Assembly: GCA_949128115.1 (NCBI GenBank)
Contig: OX421961.1
Coordinates: 108,360,363-108,424,362 of the forward strand
DNA length: 64,000 bases
Reading direction: 5' to 3'
Origin: Anaspis maculata
Taxonomy: Eukaryota > Arthropoda > Insecta > Coleoptera > Scraptiidae
The stretch's first letter is position 1. Every line of letters begins with the position of its first letter. Below the pieces are notes generated by a model. The model searched no databases and was not told where the DNA came from. It saw only the letters and a list, made by a program, of their open reading frames with translations. The position numbers and the translations under genes were made by a program. This document shows positions 56,001 to 64,000 of this stretch, piece by piece.

Positions 56001-58286
56001 AAACGTAGCCAATGCTTTTTTACTGCTTTTTTCACTACTTTTGACAAGTTTCGGGCGAAATTTCATCTATTATAGCGCGAATAATGGCCCTTAGTAGGTC
56101 AGTCATTTCCGGATTGTTCCTGTAAACCACCGTTTTAGAAATCCACACAGGAAAAAATCCAAAGCCGAAATATCAGGCGATCTCGCCGGAAGTCGATGTC
56201 AAATGATGTGACCGGATTTGTAAATCTAACGATTAGAGAACATTTTGCGCCAAATTTTTATTGCAGCTATCGCTGTGCGTCTTGGTGAAACTAGTAACTG
56301 ACCACACCTAAATCTTCCAATTCATCGGTCAAAAAGTCCTGGATCATTCCACGATAGCGCAAACTTCTATAATATGGTTCACTATGTTTGGTACCATATG
56401 AAGATACGGATGCCTTCTTGAGTATATAAAATTTTCGTACCAGAATGAAATGAATTTTCCAAGTTTTTACTTACGGCTGTATTCTCAGCAGGCCAAAATT
56501 ATTTTGAGGATTTCTCCCTCAAAAGTGGAGATAAAAACTCATTTTTTTCATACGGTGTACTGCGTGTACTTATTACAAAATTCAACACAGAGCGTTTTTT
56601 CAATGTGAAAATAATATTTTTTTCTTTTTTGTTGACAACTTTTCCAAAAAACGGCTCTGTGCTCAATTTTCTACTAAAGTTATAAAACAGTTGATAATTT
56701 TTTCGTTTGTCAAAAAATGTCCCAGTAATCCTTTAGAAACTTTTCTGACGGTTTAGGGCTATTGCGGGCTTCTAAAAAATGTGGGGTAATCCAAACTGAA
56801 ACAAGGTGGACAAACATTTGATGGAATCCCATCAAAATCTCTGTATCTCTTTATCTTTATTTTTGAAGGAGAAATATTGATACTTTGCGTATACACTTAC
56901 AGCCTTAAGAAATTTGAAAACAACAATTCACAAATAATGGAATCGGAACCATGGCTACCCTTCAAAGTAGTTACTTTCTAGACAGCCTGTATCTTTTCTT
57001 TATTATTTGTTTCTTTATAGGTATTTCTCAATAATGAATAGGCTTGGTTCGACCGAAAACTGAAAGCTTGAACCAGCGAATACCGAATAAAAAAATTCAA
57101 ACACATAATTCAAAGTGGTGCCCGCTTTAAAACCGCAACAAAATTTTACCGGGTGACACTCAATTTGATTGAGCACTTTACAATCGTGATAAAATTACAA
57201 TTATTCTCTCGCATCTTTCACACTTCCGTCCTTCAAGAGCGTTGACTCTGCACCCTGTATAGGAATAATTTGTGAAACACCAGTTGAGTAAGTAATTTGC
57301 GTGACAAAGAACACGATCGATGAAAGATTTCCATCTTAATTTATTTTTAACATCATGCACATTTTGTTAAATTTTCTATTTGCGTAAATGTAGGTAAGTA
57401 TCCAAATTATAAGAAAGTGTAGGTACCAAATATCAACTTTTTTTTCAAACAAGTGATTTATTCAAAAATTATTTCTTTATATTCCATTTCAATGAAAAGT
57501 TAATTTAGTATTTCAAGTAGCATGTTTTGGAGTTGACGTAGCTAGATTAGGTATATATTTTCCGAAAAATGACTTCCAAATCCGAACACTTTAGGAATAA
57601 CTGCTTCGATAGGTATATACTGCTTTATCTGTCAACGTCATCTTGTTAATAACTGATGTGCTATACTTAAGATAAAATAATGACTGTAGTACATTCCAAA
57701 TGAATAACAAAATTTGTTTATACAACTGCTGCTGCAGTTTATACTGATCACAAAAGATTAAAGCACAGCAGGGCATAGCGGATCGTCTCACAAAAACCCA
57801 AGGTTTTCTTTTAAGGTGACACCATTATCGCTCGCATAAAAAATAAATTATTTCTTGTTTGAACCCTCCAGTCTTTCCTTTTATTAGGCTGATATTAAAC
57901 TTTTATTAACACGTCCGAGCTTTCTCCCAGTTGTTATTATAATCTTTACCTGTTAATGATTTTTTTTATTAGAAACAAAAATCACACAAAGTGTTTCCAG
58001 AAGCTCCAGAGAAACCATCGGTAGTTATGCAACAAAAAAAAACAGTAGCTGACACTGCTGCTGCGCATCCCACGACCAAAAATTGCGGTTGTTAAACCTC
58101 AATAGATCCCACGTTACGAGCCTTAAAACATAAACCCACCCTCGGGGAAGAAATGGGGGAAATAGGACAGCGAGAAAACGACTTACTCTCATCACTTTGC
58201 GGTGCCGAGAGGATGGAACTGTGTTTCTTTTTTACTTCTTCCACATTTGCCTGGATCTTATCTATCATGTCCCGTATATCTTCCAC
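37940..58286 (-). CDS. Syx1A: Syntaxin-1A (plasma-membrane t-SNARE), 3' part with alternative exons
   Basis: Syntaxin-1A pairs with SNAP-25 and synaptobrevin to drive synaptic and secretory vesicle fusion at the plasma membrane. Constitutive exons (- strand): A 58286-58187, B 54346-54272, C 54206-54024, D 53930-53857, E 53578-53441. Then SNARE exon F1 (51395-51285) or F2 (50916-50806), and anchor exon G (50466-50389), H (42854-42771) or I (38026-37940). All borders are GT-AG and phases agree. A-D encode Habc helices ([50 protein letters not shown]). E begins [16 protein letters not shown] and ends VENQ, the glutamine of the SNARE zero layer. A-F give 227 residues; with a 25-28 residue anchor and about 38 missing N-terminal residues this matches the family's ~290. 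The first exon(s) were not found up to 64000. Confidence 0.93.
38987..39047 (+). ncRNA. Type I hammerhead ribozyme
   Basis: The conserved core is complete. CTGATGA (39002-39008) is followed by stem II GACG/CGTC closed by loop TAGGAA (39009-39022), then GAA (39023-39025), a minimal 3-bp stem III ACA/TGT with loop TCGG (39026-39035), and cleavage nucleotide C39036. Stem I pairs CACG (38998-39001) with CGTG (39037-39040). An asymmetric internal loop (8 nt against TTTT) follows, then an outer CCG/CGG pair. The predicted cut is between 39036 and 39037. Very short stem III and open stem I are the layout described for hammerheads of Penelope-like elements and metazoan retrozymes. No second copy was seen nearby. 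Confidence 0.88.
39189..42965. repeat. Segmental duplication, copy 2 (contains Syx1A exon H)
   Basis: Collinear with 29206-38150. Shared landmarks include 'cacaacacacgagtga', 'gcgtcgctagtggttaggg', 'gtccagtataaaatcgtcta', 'cccatagcttgcccatcg' and 'gcagagaagaacgacga'. It is compact (3.8 kb) and lacks the three large insertions of copy 1. Apart from exon H it holds no coding sequence and probably supplies a 3' UTR. Confidence 0.85.
42771..42854 (-). CDS. Syx1A: Syx1A alternative terminal exon H (membrane anchor, middle)
   Basis: Acceptor 'catctcgcag|aag'. It encodes [20 protein letters not shown], then GGYLGLV and TAA (27 residues). This is the version closest to the usual insect syntaxin-1A tail and is probably the parent of exon I. 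Confidence 0.85.
   Translation of the reverse strand, partial: KKIMILICLTILGIIIACTIGGYLGLV
43091..43129. repeat. (GT)n microsatellite
   Basis: An imperfect run of 'gtgtgt' interrupted by 'aggt' and 'atat'. Confidence 0.85.
43155..44440 (-). pseudogene. Degraded non-LTR retrotransposon (RNase H and C-terminal Cys/His region)
   Basis: On the - strand, frameshifted fragments read [17 protein letters not shown] (start of an RNase H domain, about 44425-44375), then [14 protein letters not shown] plus [19 protein letters not shown] (about 43850-43735), matching the RNase H block W-V-x-x-H-[ST]-G-x-x-G-N-E-x-A-D. Further on, [11 protein letters not shown] followed by a stop and GDLWP (about 43460-43390) matches the C-terminal Cys/His motif of jockey/R1-type pol proteins. 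Several stops and frame changes make it a relic. A SINE interrupts it at 43906-44220. Confidence 0.8.
43906..44220 (+). mobile_element. tRNA-derived SINE, full length, with target duplication
   Basis: The head is tRNA-like: an A-box-like 'tggtggtcagcgcg' (43921-43934) and a B-box-like 'ggattcaagtcc' (43959-43970), spaced as in a pol III promoter. A ~240-bp body follows, ending in an A-rich tail 'cgaataaaaaaaaaaa'. The flanks carry a 13-bp duplication with one mismatch: 'ggccaagagtacc' (43893-43905) and 'ggtcaagagtacc' (44221-44233). There is no acceptor-stem pairing, so it is not a functional tRNA gene. Confidence 0.92.
44441..45400. other. Non-coding stretch
   Basis: No gene recognised; short frames only. 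Confidence 0.4.
45401..45595. mobile_element. 195-bp TIR element (MITE)
   Basis: TACCCTGGTCCACCAA at the left and TTGGTGGACCAGAGTA at the right are inverted repeats with one mismatch. TA at both edges is a possible target duplication. No coding sequence. Confidence 0.7.
45596..50388. other. Long AT-rich stretch, partly Syx1A intron or 3' UTR
   Basis: No second gene recognised. It lies between exons H and G, so its right part (below 50389) is likely the 3' UTR of transcripts ending in exon G. It holds a short (AAT)n tract at about 49045-49070. No conserved frame or large repeat was seen. Confidence 0.45.
50389..50466 (-). CDS. Syx1A: Syx1A alternative terminal exon G (membrane anchor, proximal)
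   Basis: Acceptor 'ctgttcacag|aaa'. It encodes [20 protein letters not shown], then AVFLH and TAA (25 residues). It keeps the KK-hydrophobic-C pattern but is more uniformly aliphatic than H and I. It is the nearest anchor exon to the SNARE exons. Confidence 0.85.
   Translation of the reverse strand, partial: KKILIIICLIVAIIILIIILAVFLH
50806..50916 (-). CDS. Syx1A: Syx1A alternative SNARE exon F2
   Basis: 111 bp, phase 0 at both ends (acceptor ccatag|gga, donor aag|gtaggt). It encodes [20 protein letters not shown] followed by [17 protein letters not shown]. Aligned to F1 it keeps hydrophobic or small residues at the +1 to +8 layers (V, V, V, A, V, G, L, A) and the YQxKAR juxtamembrane motif, so it should still form a SNARE helix. 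About half its residues equal F1. Glycine at +6 recalls the syntaxin-4 class rather than neuronal syntaxins. Confidence 0.85.
51285..51395 (-). CDS. Syx1A: Syx1A SNARE exon F1 (canonical)
   Basis: 111 bp, phase 0 (acceptor ctatag|gga, donor cgg|gtgagt). It encodes [20 protein letters not shown] followed by [17 protein letters not shown], the standard insect syntaxin-1A C-terminal half of the SNARE motif, directly after the zero-layer glutamine that ends exon E. Confidence 0.93.
52325..52770. repeat. TACAGGGTG-ended element with an internal 160-bp hairpin
   Basis: Left end TACAGGGTGGCTAGGAAGTC, right end GATTCCTGACCACCCTGTA. Inside, 52437-52596 is a separate hairpin with ~67-bp arms ('gtacgatcgcacgcaaaa', 'gtgtttcgcgcggagtgtac') and a ~25-bp loop. 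It lies in the intron between exons E and F1. Confidence 0.8.
53441..53578 (-). CDS. Syx1A: Syx1A exon E (N-terminal half of the SNARE motif)
   Basis: 138 bp, phase 0 both ends. It encodes [40 protein letters not shown] and MLVENQ, nearly identical to the insect protein and ending on the zero-layer Q. Confidence 0.95.
53857..53930 (-). CDS. Syx1A: Syx1A exon D (Hc to SNARE linker)
   Basis: 74 bp, enters in phase 1 and leaves in phase 0. It encodes [20 protein letters not shown] and FTQG, the E-L-E-x-M-L-E-x-G-N linker typical of syntaxin-1. Confidence 0.92.
54024..54206 (-). CDS. Syx1A: Syx1A exon C (Habc, Hb end and Hc)
   Basis: 183 bp, phase 1 to phase 1. It encodes [40 protein letters not shown] and [20 protein letters not shown], the best conserved Habc segment. 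Confidence 0.95.
54272..54346 (-). CDS. Syx1A: Syx1A exon B (Habc, Hb start)
   Basis: 75 bp, phase 1 to phase 1. It encodes [20 protein letters not shown] and AKLK. Confidence 0.93.
55148..56010. mobile_element. 863-bp TIR element with 3-bp target duplication
   Basis: The ends GGCTACGTTTACACCG and CGGTGTAAACGTAGCC are exact inverted repeats, with AAT on both sides (55145-55147 and 56011-56013). Further 'gtttacacc'-like and 'gacc(c)aa' motifs recur inside near the right end. A 73-codon frame (55542-55763, +) shows no transposase motif. A 3-bp duplication is usual for PIF/Harbinger elements, but AAT is not their typical TWA, so the class is uncertain. Confidence 0.7.
56014..57972. other. Syx1A intron, no further feature
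   Basis: Scattered 'agcctgtatc' (about 56986) and 'caccctgtata' (about 57252) motifs are remnants of TACAGGGTG-type repeats. No exon of syntaxin or another gene was recognised. Confidence 0.45.
57973..58095 (+). CDS. Possible terminal exon ending in a CXC prenylation motif (unassigned)
   Basis: A good acceptor (gattttttttattag) precedes a 40-codon open frame. It starts [18 protein letters not shown] and ends HPTTKNCGC directly before TAA. C-X-C at the very C-terminus is the geranylgeranylation signal of Rab GTPases, and a poorly conserved hydrophilic linker before it is normal for that family. No G-domain exon was found on the + strand upstream, and the frame is short, so it may be chance. 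It lies inside a Syx1A intron on the opposite strand. Confidence 0.25.
   Translation, partial: KQKSHKVFPEAPEKPSVVMQQKKTVADTAAAHPTTKNCGC
58187..58286 (-). CDS. Syx1A: Syx1A exon A (Habc, Ha helix)
   Basis: 100 bp, phase 0 in and phase 1 out. It encodes [20 protein letters not shown] and [13 protein letters not shown]. In the family it is preceded by an acidic N-terminal segment of about 38 residues, not found in the window. Confidence 0.95.
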
Positions 58287-59026
58287 CTGAAAAAAGAAAG
58301 ACATGGTAATGTTCCTGTAATTTTGCTGCTTTTGACATGTAATAAACACTTGAGAGGAGAATAGGACGTTGTTAATGTAATAAGGATATTAAATTTAAAT
58401 CAAAACAATTTCTCACAATGACAATCCATCGAGCCAACTTTCACAAAAATGTAGCCGCATCCAAAATTTCACGGTGTTACAGGGCACAATCACAAGTCGG
58501 AGATCCATCCTGAGCCAAAGTTGCACTTGCCAAAAATATGCTGATCTGATTCGTTGTTGCCATGATAAATGCCCTATTTTCCATGATCAAGTTTCGCCTG
58601 TTGCACGTTGAAACTGTGATTCTAGGCACTGAAATAAAGAGAAGCGCTGCCGTAAGTCCGCTGAATGAGCTCTTACAGTACTTGCGAGATGTTTACCGTT
58701 GGGTGAAATTTCATTAACCGAACGCATGACGTAAATCCTATTATTTCATCCTGAGATTTGACAAGTTATCTATAGATTTTGTCATTCGAAATTCGATTTC
58801 GTTCTATTGAAAATATCAAGACGTCGCCATCCAATAATAACTTGGCAGCCAGCCAAATTAAGGGCAGACTGACACCAGACAAAGCCCTTCTAGTACTTCA
58901 CTATTTATATCAGGAAACGGGCCGGTGCAAAGCTGGATTCAAAAGTTACTCGTAGCGTAGCGTCATCTACCGGCCACTCGGCCAGTGACAAAAGGTTACC
59001 CTGGCGCGTCTTTGTATATTTTTACT

Positions 59027-60760
59027 CAAGGACGGAGTCATATTGGTAAAATAAGCGTTGCGAAATCAATCCCTGTGGGTTTATTCCTTGACCGATTCTT
59101 ACCATTTAGGTCTCTTTCGAAAGCTACAAAGATGTAAACTGCTCAACGAAAAATAAGGATATTGAAAATTGTTGCTCAAGTTCAAATAGAGATAACTCAA
59201 AGAAAAATCAACCAATCTCAAAAAAATCAACATTGCCTGATTGGACTATTCTTTGCTAAGAAGTGGTTCTCTCAGTTTAATCATTCATCGCATTTTGCAA
59301 GATATACAGGGTGCCAAAGAAAGAGGTGAAAGTCGGTCAATTTTCGAAGTCATCTGCCTGTTTCAGAAAAAATGTTAGTTTTTTTCTGAGTTAATTTTCA
59401 GACAGCCTGCGTCAAAATCTGTCGACTTATAGTTATTTTTTTATTCAGTTTATTTTTTCAAAAATTTTAGAATTTTTCTCGGATTTTTTTTATGAAATTA
59501 AAAACTTTGATGTCGATTCTGTAAACGGCTTCCACTGAAATTCGGTAATGAGGTATGATTTCACTTGTTTGTTTGAGAAATCTAGAGCTGAAGAACACAT
59601 GGGCCTAGAATCGAAATTTGTTTTGAATCACAAGGCGCATACGCATATTCTCATAGCAAGGATGTTTCTCAGAGCAAACCCGACTGGGATGGAGGATGGT
59701 TTGCCGGTTTGGACATTTTTAATCAGCAAACATTCTCATGCCTGCTGTCCAAAGGACAAGACAAATATGTCAAAAATTATACTGGTGATGGTTGGGAAGA
59801 AATTTAATGCAACAATAAACCTATACAATGAAACAACATCAAACAATCAATAGCTTGCATAATCGACTTCTCAAAATCGTAGCATTCAATGCAGTTGTCT
59901 TTCGTCTTCGACTTGAGTCAGGTCTTCTAGCGACACCTGCAGTGTCCATGTTGTACTTCCATAAAAGTCTAGAAATTAGGCTTTGTGATGTTACTCTGAC
60001 CTAACTACCATGATCTGATAAATCCAACATGTAACAAAGTATCGACGGATACCGCGACGGATACCTCCTTGGGAAGTCACTCGTATCGGTTGGTTTAATG
60101 ATTAAATGAGACGGTTTGTGAAGTGAAATCATACTTTCCTACCAAATTTCAATATAAGCCGTTTACAGAATCGACATCAATTTTCATTTGATTTCAGAAA
60201 AAAAAATTAAAAACCGAGTTAAAAACTTTTTGAAAAAAAAACCTGATTTGAAAAAAATACTATTTAGTTGACAGATTGATGCAGGCTTTCAAAAAATGAA
60301 CTGAGAAAAAATCTGACATTTTTTCTGAAACAGGTAGACCACTTCGAAAATTCACTAATTTTCACCTCTTCCCTTGGCACCCTGTATATCCTGGAAAATG
60401 CGATGTATGATCAAACTAAGAACAGCACCTTGTAGCCAAAGGATAGTCCTATCAGGCAGTGTTGATTTTTTTGAAATTGGTTGATTTTTCCTTCAGTTAT
60501 CTTTATTTGAACTTGAGCAACAATATTCAATATCCTTATTTTTCGTTGAGCAGTTTACTTTGGTTTGAGCCTATTGGAATTTCCAAAATCCAAAAATAAT
60601 TTTTTCAAATGTCAAAATTTTCAAAAAAAATGGATTTCGGAAATGCCAATGGGCTCAAACCAAAGTACATCTTTGTAGCTTTCGAAAGAGACCAAAATTG
60701 TATGAATCCGTCAAGGAATAAACCCACAGGCTTATTTTACCAATTGAGCACCGTCCTTAA
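59027..60760. repeat. 1.7-kb foldback element FB6 with a ~540-bp unique centre
   Basis: The arms (about 59027-59575 and 60110-60760) are reverse complements. Landmarks are 'tttattccttgac', 'ctctttcgaaagctac', 'tacagggtgcc'/'ggcaccctgta' and 'tgtcgattctgtaaacggct'. The non-palindromic centre holds a 101-codon frame (59548-59853, +) with no known domain. Confidence 0.85.
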
Positions 60761-61796
60761 CGGACAAAGTTTCTATACAGGGCCAGAAAGAGTCGAAATC
60801 ATGAAAAACTTGAAAAAAAAACTCAACAAAATAATGAAAAATTACAACTCTGAAAATAAGTTCAGATTCTCATCTAGGTAGAAACTAGTTTCAAAATGCA
60901 ATGACACCCCTTTATTTAGTTTTGCTTTATTTTGTATTTGAATACGTAAATACAGGAAGTATATTGAAGGTACTTCTAAATGAATAAATCGCAAATAACC
61001 CTGTACTAGCAAATTTACATAATTTACAGATACAATTATCTCAATCACTTCTTCCACTTCTGTCCAACTATTATACAGGTACCACAAGACCTCTAAACGT
61101 AACGAAAAAATAAACATATAGTATTTTCACAATAAGTATAAGTGATTCAAAATAGGCCCAGTATTTCAGTTTGAGTTGAACTTCCGACTCCGACCCTTTG
61201 AAGAGATGACGTACTGTGCCCTCTGATTCACTGAGCCCTCTCCTACCCTACTCATAAGAAGCCTGGAGCATTATGGTAACGATGAAATGAAAAGCACAAA
61301 CAATACTATAGTCTGTTCAGCGATAGAACGGACTTTTTTGAATTTCAGTGATGTAACCTATAGCAAATAAAAGCACCAAAGACTGTAACAACATGGGCGC
61401 GTTTGGAACTAATATTAGTTTTGTTCGGTTGGGTAGTCTTACCCGGGCAAATTATTCCTACGCCAAGCCAATGGCATTACATTCAGCGAGTTTGACACTT
61501 ACATACGATTTCTAACCTCCATTTCTCTATGATGTTTGTTATTTTTAGTCGGCTCGGCAGTTGTGACTGTTGTGAATGTTGTGTATTGAAATCAGCTTCA
61601 TTAAAAAAAAAATCTCATCCATTAAAATTGGTATTAAACTGGTGTCATTTAAAATTACCATTACCATAGCATACCATAGCACTTAGCTGTGATTAGCGGA
61701 AATAAGCACCTCTTTCTAACTGGAATTTTAAATTTCGCGGACTTTTCAAGCGGAGGAATCTGGTGGTCCTTTCTGAGTGTATAGTGTATGAGTGTA
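60761..61796. other. Non-coding stretch
   Basis: Nothing recognised beyond short frames. Confidence 0.4.
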
Positions 61797-62165
61797 TACA
61801 GGGTGTCCCGTTTTTCAACGCTCACTATGGGTATCTCGGAAACGGTAAGAGATACAAAGTCGGTTAAATTACAAAAAAGTTACGCAATTTATGACTATCT
61901 CAAATATGTCAAGATATTCAAGATATCTCTGGTCATTTCTGAAATATCCCAAAAAAACTGGAAAATGCCGAATTCGAAAATTTCAAATCACTTCTTTATT
62001 ATGACAGCTATCAATTTGAAAATTGGTAATCTGACATTTTTCAAGGTCCTTGATTGACTGACGGTCATAATTTTTTCCTACGCCTACTAGTGTTTGAGAT
62101 ATGACAGTTAACTCAATTTTTTCTTATGGACACCATCATATCTCTCCACCCCATAAAACTTACCT
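61797..62165. repeat. Single-arm TACAGGGTG repeat
   Basis: It starts TACAGGGTGTCCCGTTTTTC and has the low-complexity texture of the foldback arms, but no inverted partner lies next to it. Confidence 0.5.
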
Positions 62166-62171
62166 TTTTTT

Positions 62172-62951
62172 TCTCTTCACAAAGATATGAAACACTTGTA
62201 GCATTTTTGTCAAAATAACCTATAAAAATTGGAAAAACTATTTCTGGGGCGAAAAAATCTAGTTACCGGTTCGGTTGCCATGCTCTCGTGACATAATAAA
62301 ATGGCATTCGGTTGCCATGGTCGGTTGATTTTGGAAAAAGTTGGGTTACATTCCGTTTTTATGTATTTGATAATAAATAAAAATAAAACAAATACAAAAC
62401 CAAGTATAACACAAAATAACATCGTAATAGTAATAAACACTTATAATTTACAATTACTCGAAATGGTGTCTATTTTGCGAAGAACGCTCCAAGATCGCAT
62501 TTATGGTTCATGACAGAACATCCCAAAGCAACCAAGAGCTGGAAGCAAGGAGTTGCTGATGCGTTCCAGTCAATTAACCCGCACGATATCAGCGCAGCCG
62601 TTGAAAATATGGCTAAAAGGCACACAACTCTACACAGAGCAAAATGAACTCCAATTCGAGCAATTGTAAATTATAAATGTTTATTGCTACTGCTATGTTA
62701 TTTTGTGTTATACTTGGTTTTGTATTTGTTTTATTGCTATTTATTATCATCATCAAATACAAAAAAACGGAATGTAACTCAACTTTTCCCAAAATCAACA
62801 GACCATAGCAATCAAATGCCATTATTTATATGCCACAAGAGCATGGCAACCAAAGCGGTAACTAGACTTTTTCGCCCCAGAAATGGTTTTTCCAATTTTT
62901 ATAGGTTATTTTGACAAGAATGCTTCAAGTGTTTCATATCTTTGTAAAGAG
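62172..62951. repeat. 780-bp foldback element FB7
   Basis: The arms (about 62172-62495 and 62630-62951) are reverse complements. Shared blocks are 'aaagatatgaaacac', 'ataacctataaaaattggaa', 'ttggttttgtatttgtttta' and 'attgtaaattataa'. The centre is ~135 bp. It abuts the inverted tandem-repeat block. Confidence 0.85.
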
Positions 62952-62955
62952 AAAC

Positions 62956-63445
62956 AAGCGAATATGCCTCATGGGCATGAGGCTCAGTAGCGCACTTCCT
63001 TTTTGGAGGATTAGTGAACGCAAGATGTTGAGTGATTAGGGTTCTACCGTCTTGGGCAAAAAATTGCAATATGGCGGCCAAAATATCGACAGAATCATGA
63101 AATTCGGCTTGAAAATCAAAATGATCGTACTAGACAAGGGTAAGTTCCAAGTTTCATGAAAATCGTTCCACTAACAAGAGATTTCAATATGGCGGCCAAG
63201 ATGACGGCAGAATTATGAAACTCAGCTTGGAAATAGGAATGATCGTACGAGACAAGCGTAACTCTCAAGTTTCATGAAAATCCTTCCACTTATAAGAGAT
63301 TTCAATATGGCGGCCAAGATGGTGGGGCAATCATAAAATTTGGCTTGAAAATAAGAATGATCGTACTAGACAAGGGTAAGTTTCAAGTTTCATGACAATC
63401 GTTCCACTAATAAGAAATTTCAATATGGCAGCCAAGATGGCGGCC
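62956..63445. repeat. ~119-bp tandem repeat block, right copy (inverted relative to 1-476)
   Basis: Reverse complement of the first 476 bases in the same unit order, including the 'ctcatgggcatgag' palindrome. Confidence 0.85.
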
Positions 63446-63734
63446 GAATTATGAAAGCCAACCTGTCTATTTGGTCCTTGAGGACCTAAGCTATCCACCG
63501 GATAAAGTTCAATCTTCAAGGGCTGTAGCTTTATTTCCCGAGGAGAAGTTCAACTTCATCGAAGTGCACAGGAGATCTCTGTTTTTTGAGAATAATGATA
63601 ACGATGTATGGATAACAAAAATAGTGCCCATTGGCCACCCTTGGGGACATCAGCTATTAATCGGAAAAAAGTTCCAAGACTCTTGTTTCAATTCTCGAGA
63701 AGGAGTACAGCGTCTTAATTTCTGCACGGACTCG

Positions 63735-63773
<39 letters not shown>

Positions 63774-64000
63774 CGGCCACATAAGCGTCATTCTGTTACT
63801 TATATAAAAAAATGTTCTCCAACTGATTTCGACCTCCTGAACACGAATATCGGGCTCACTTTTGAATTGGAACATTTCTTTTTTATCGAAAAACCGAAAA
63901 AATGGTAGCCTTGTCACATGATTTTTAGTGATACCTACCTACTTTTTTTTTGTTATTGAGCGAACATGTTTCGTAATTTGAGTGCCATTATCCTTCAGGT
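63446..64000. other. Repeat-associated sequence with an open frame, no domain
   Basis: A 145-codon frame (63471-63908, +) runs through a (GACA)n tract, so its middle encodes repeated DRQT. No family was recognised and the frame is probably incidental. Confidence 0.4.
63735..63770. repeat. (GACA)n microsatellite
   Basis: Nine perfect 'gaca' units. Confidence 0.95.

Noticed and set aside
63471..63908. 145-codon frame on the + strand
   Set aside because: It reads through a GACA microsatellite and adjoins the tandem-repeat block; no family match.

Overview
The window is animal nuclear DNA, most likely from an insect. It is AT-rich, its genes are split by GT-AG introns (one only 56 bp), and its proteins match insect families (KIF1-binding protein, a DUF3105 protein, neuronal syntaxin). 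Repeats fill most of it. A hemipteran host is a guess from general sequence texture, not a demonstrated fact.

Layout. 1-16.8 kb is almost all repeats: a ~119-bp tandem repeat, a Penelope-like retroelement remnant carrying a GIY-YIG nuclease, a TA-flanked MITE, a 0.6-kb palindrome, and a 4.3-kb hAT-type element (8-bp target duplication) that contains another foldback element, itself interrupted by a 266-bp minisatellite. 16.86-18.70 kb holds KIFBP (+ strand, two exons). It converges on a five-exon DUF3105/TP53I13-like gene (18.88-24.26 kb, - strand) whose 4.35-kb intron 4 holds two large foldbacks. 24.6-31.7 kb carries six copies of a ~440-bp hAT-like MITE, four of them in one array.

29.2-58.3 kb is the 3' part of Syntaxin-1A (- strand). 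Five constitutive exons were found; the first ~38 codons lie outside or were not recognised. They are followed by two alternative 111-bp exons for the C-terminal half of the SNARE helix and by three alternative terminal exons for the membrane anchor. The two distal anchor exons lie in two copies of a tandem segmental duplication (29.2-38.15 and 39.19-42.97 kb). A complete type I hammerhead ribozyme motif sits on the + strand between the two copies. A degraded non-LTR retrotransposon split by a tRNA-derived SINE lies at 43.2-44.4 kb. 59-63.5 kb is again foldback and tandem-repeat DNA, ending in an inverted copy of the tandem repeat that opens the window.

The most unusual patterns are the hammerhead ribozyme, the syntaxin exon duplications, and a set of unrelated long palindromes that share the terminal signature TACAGGGTG.
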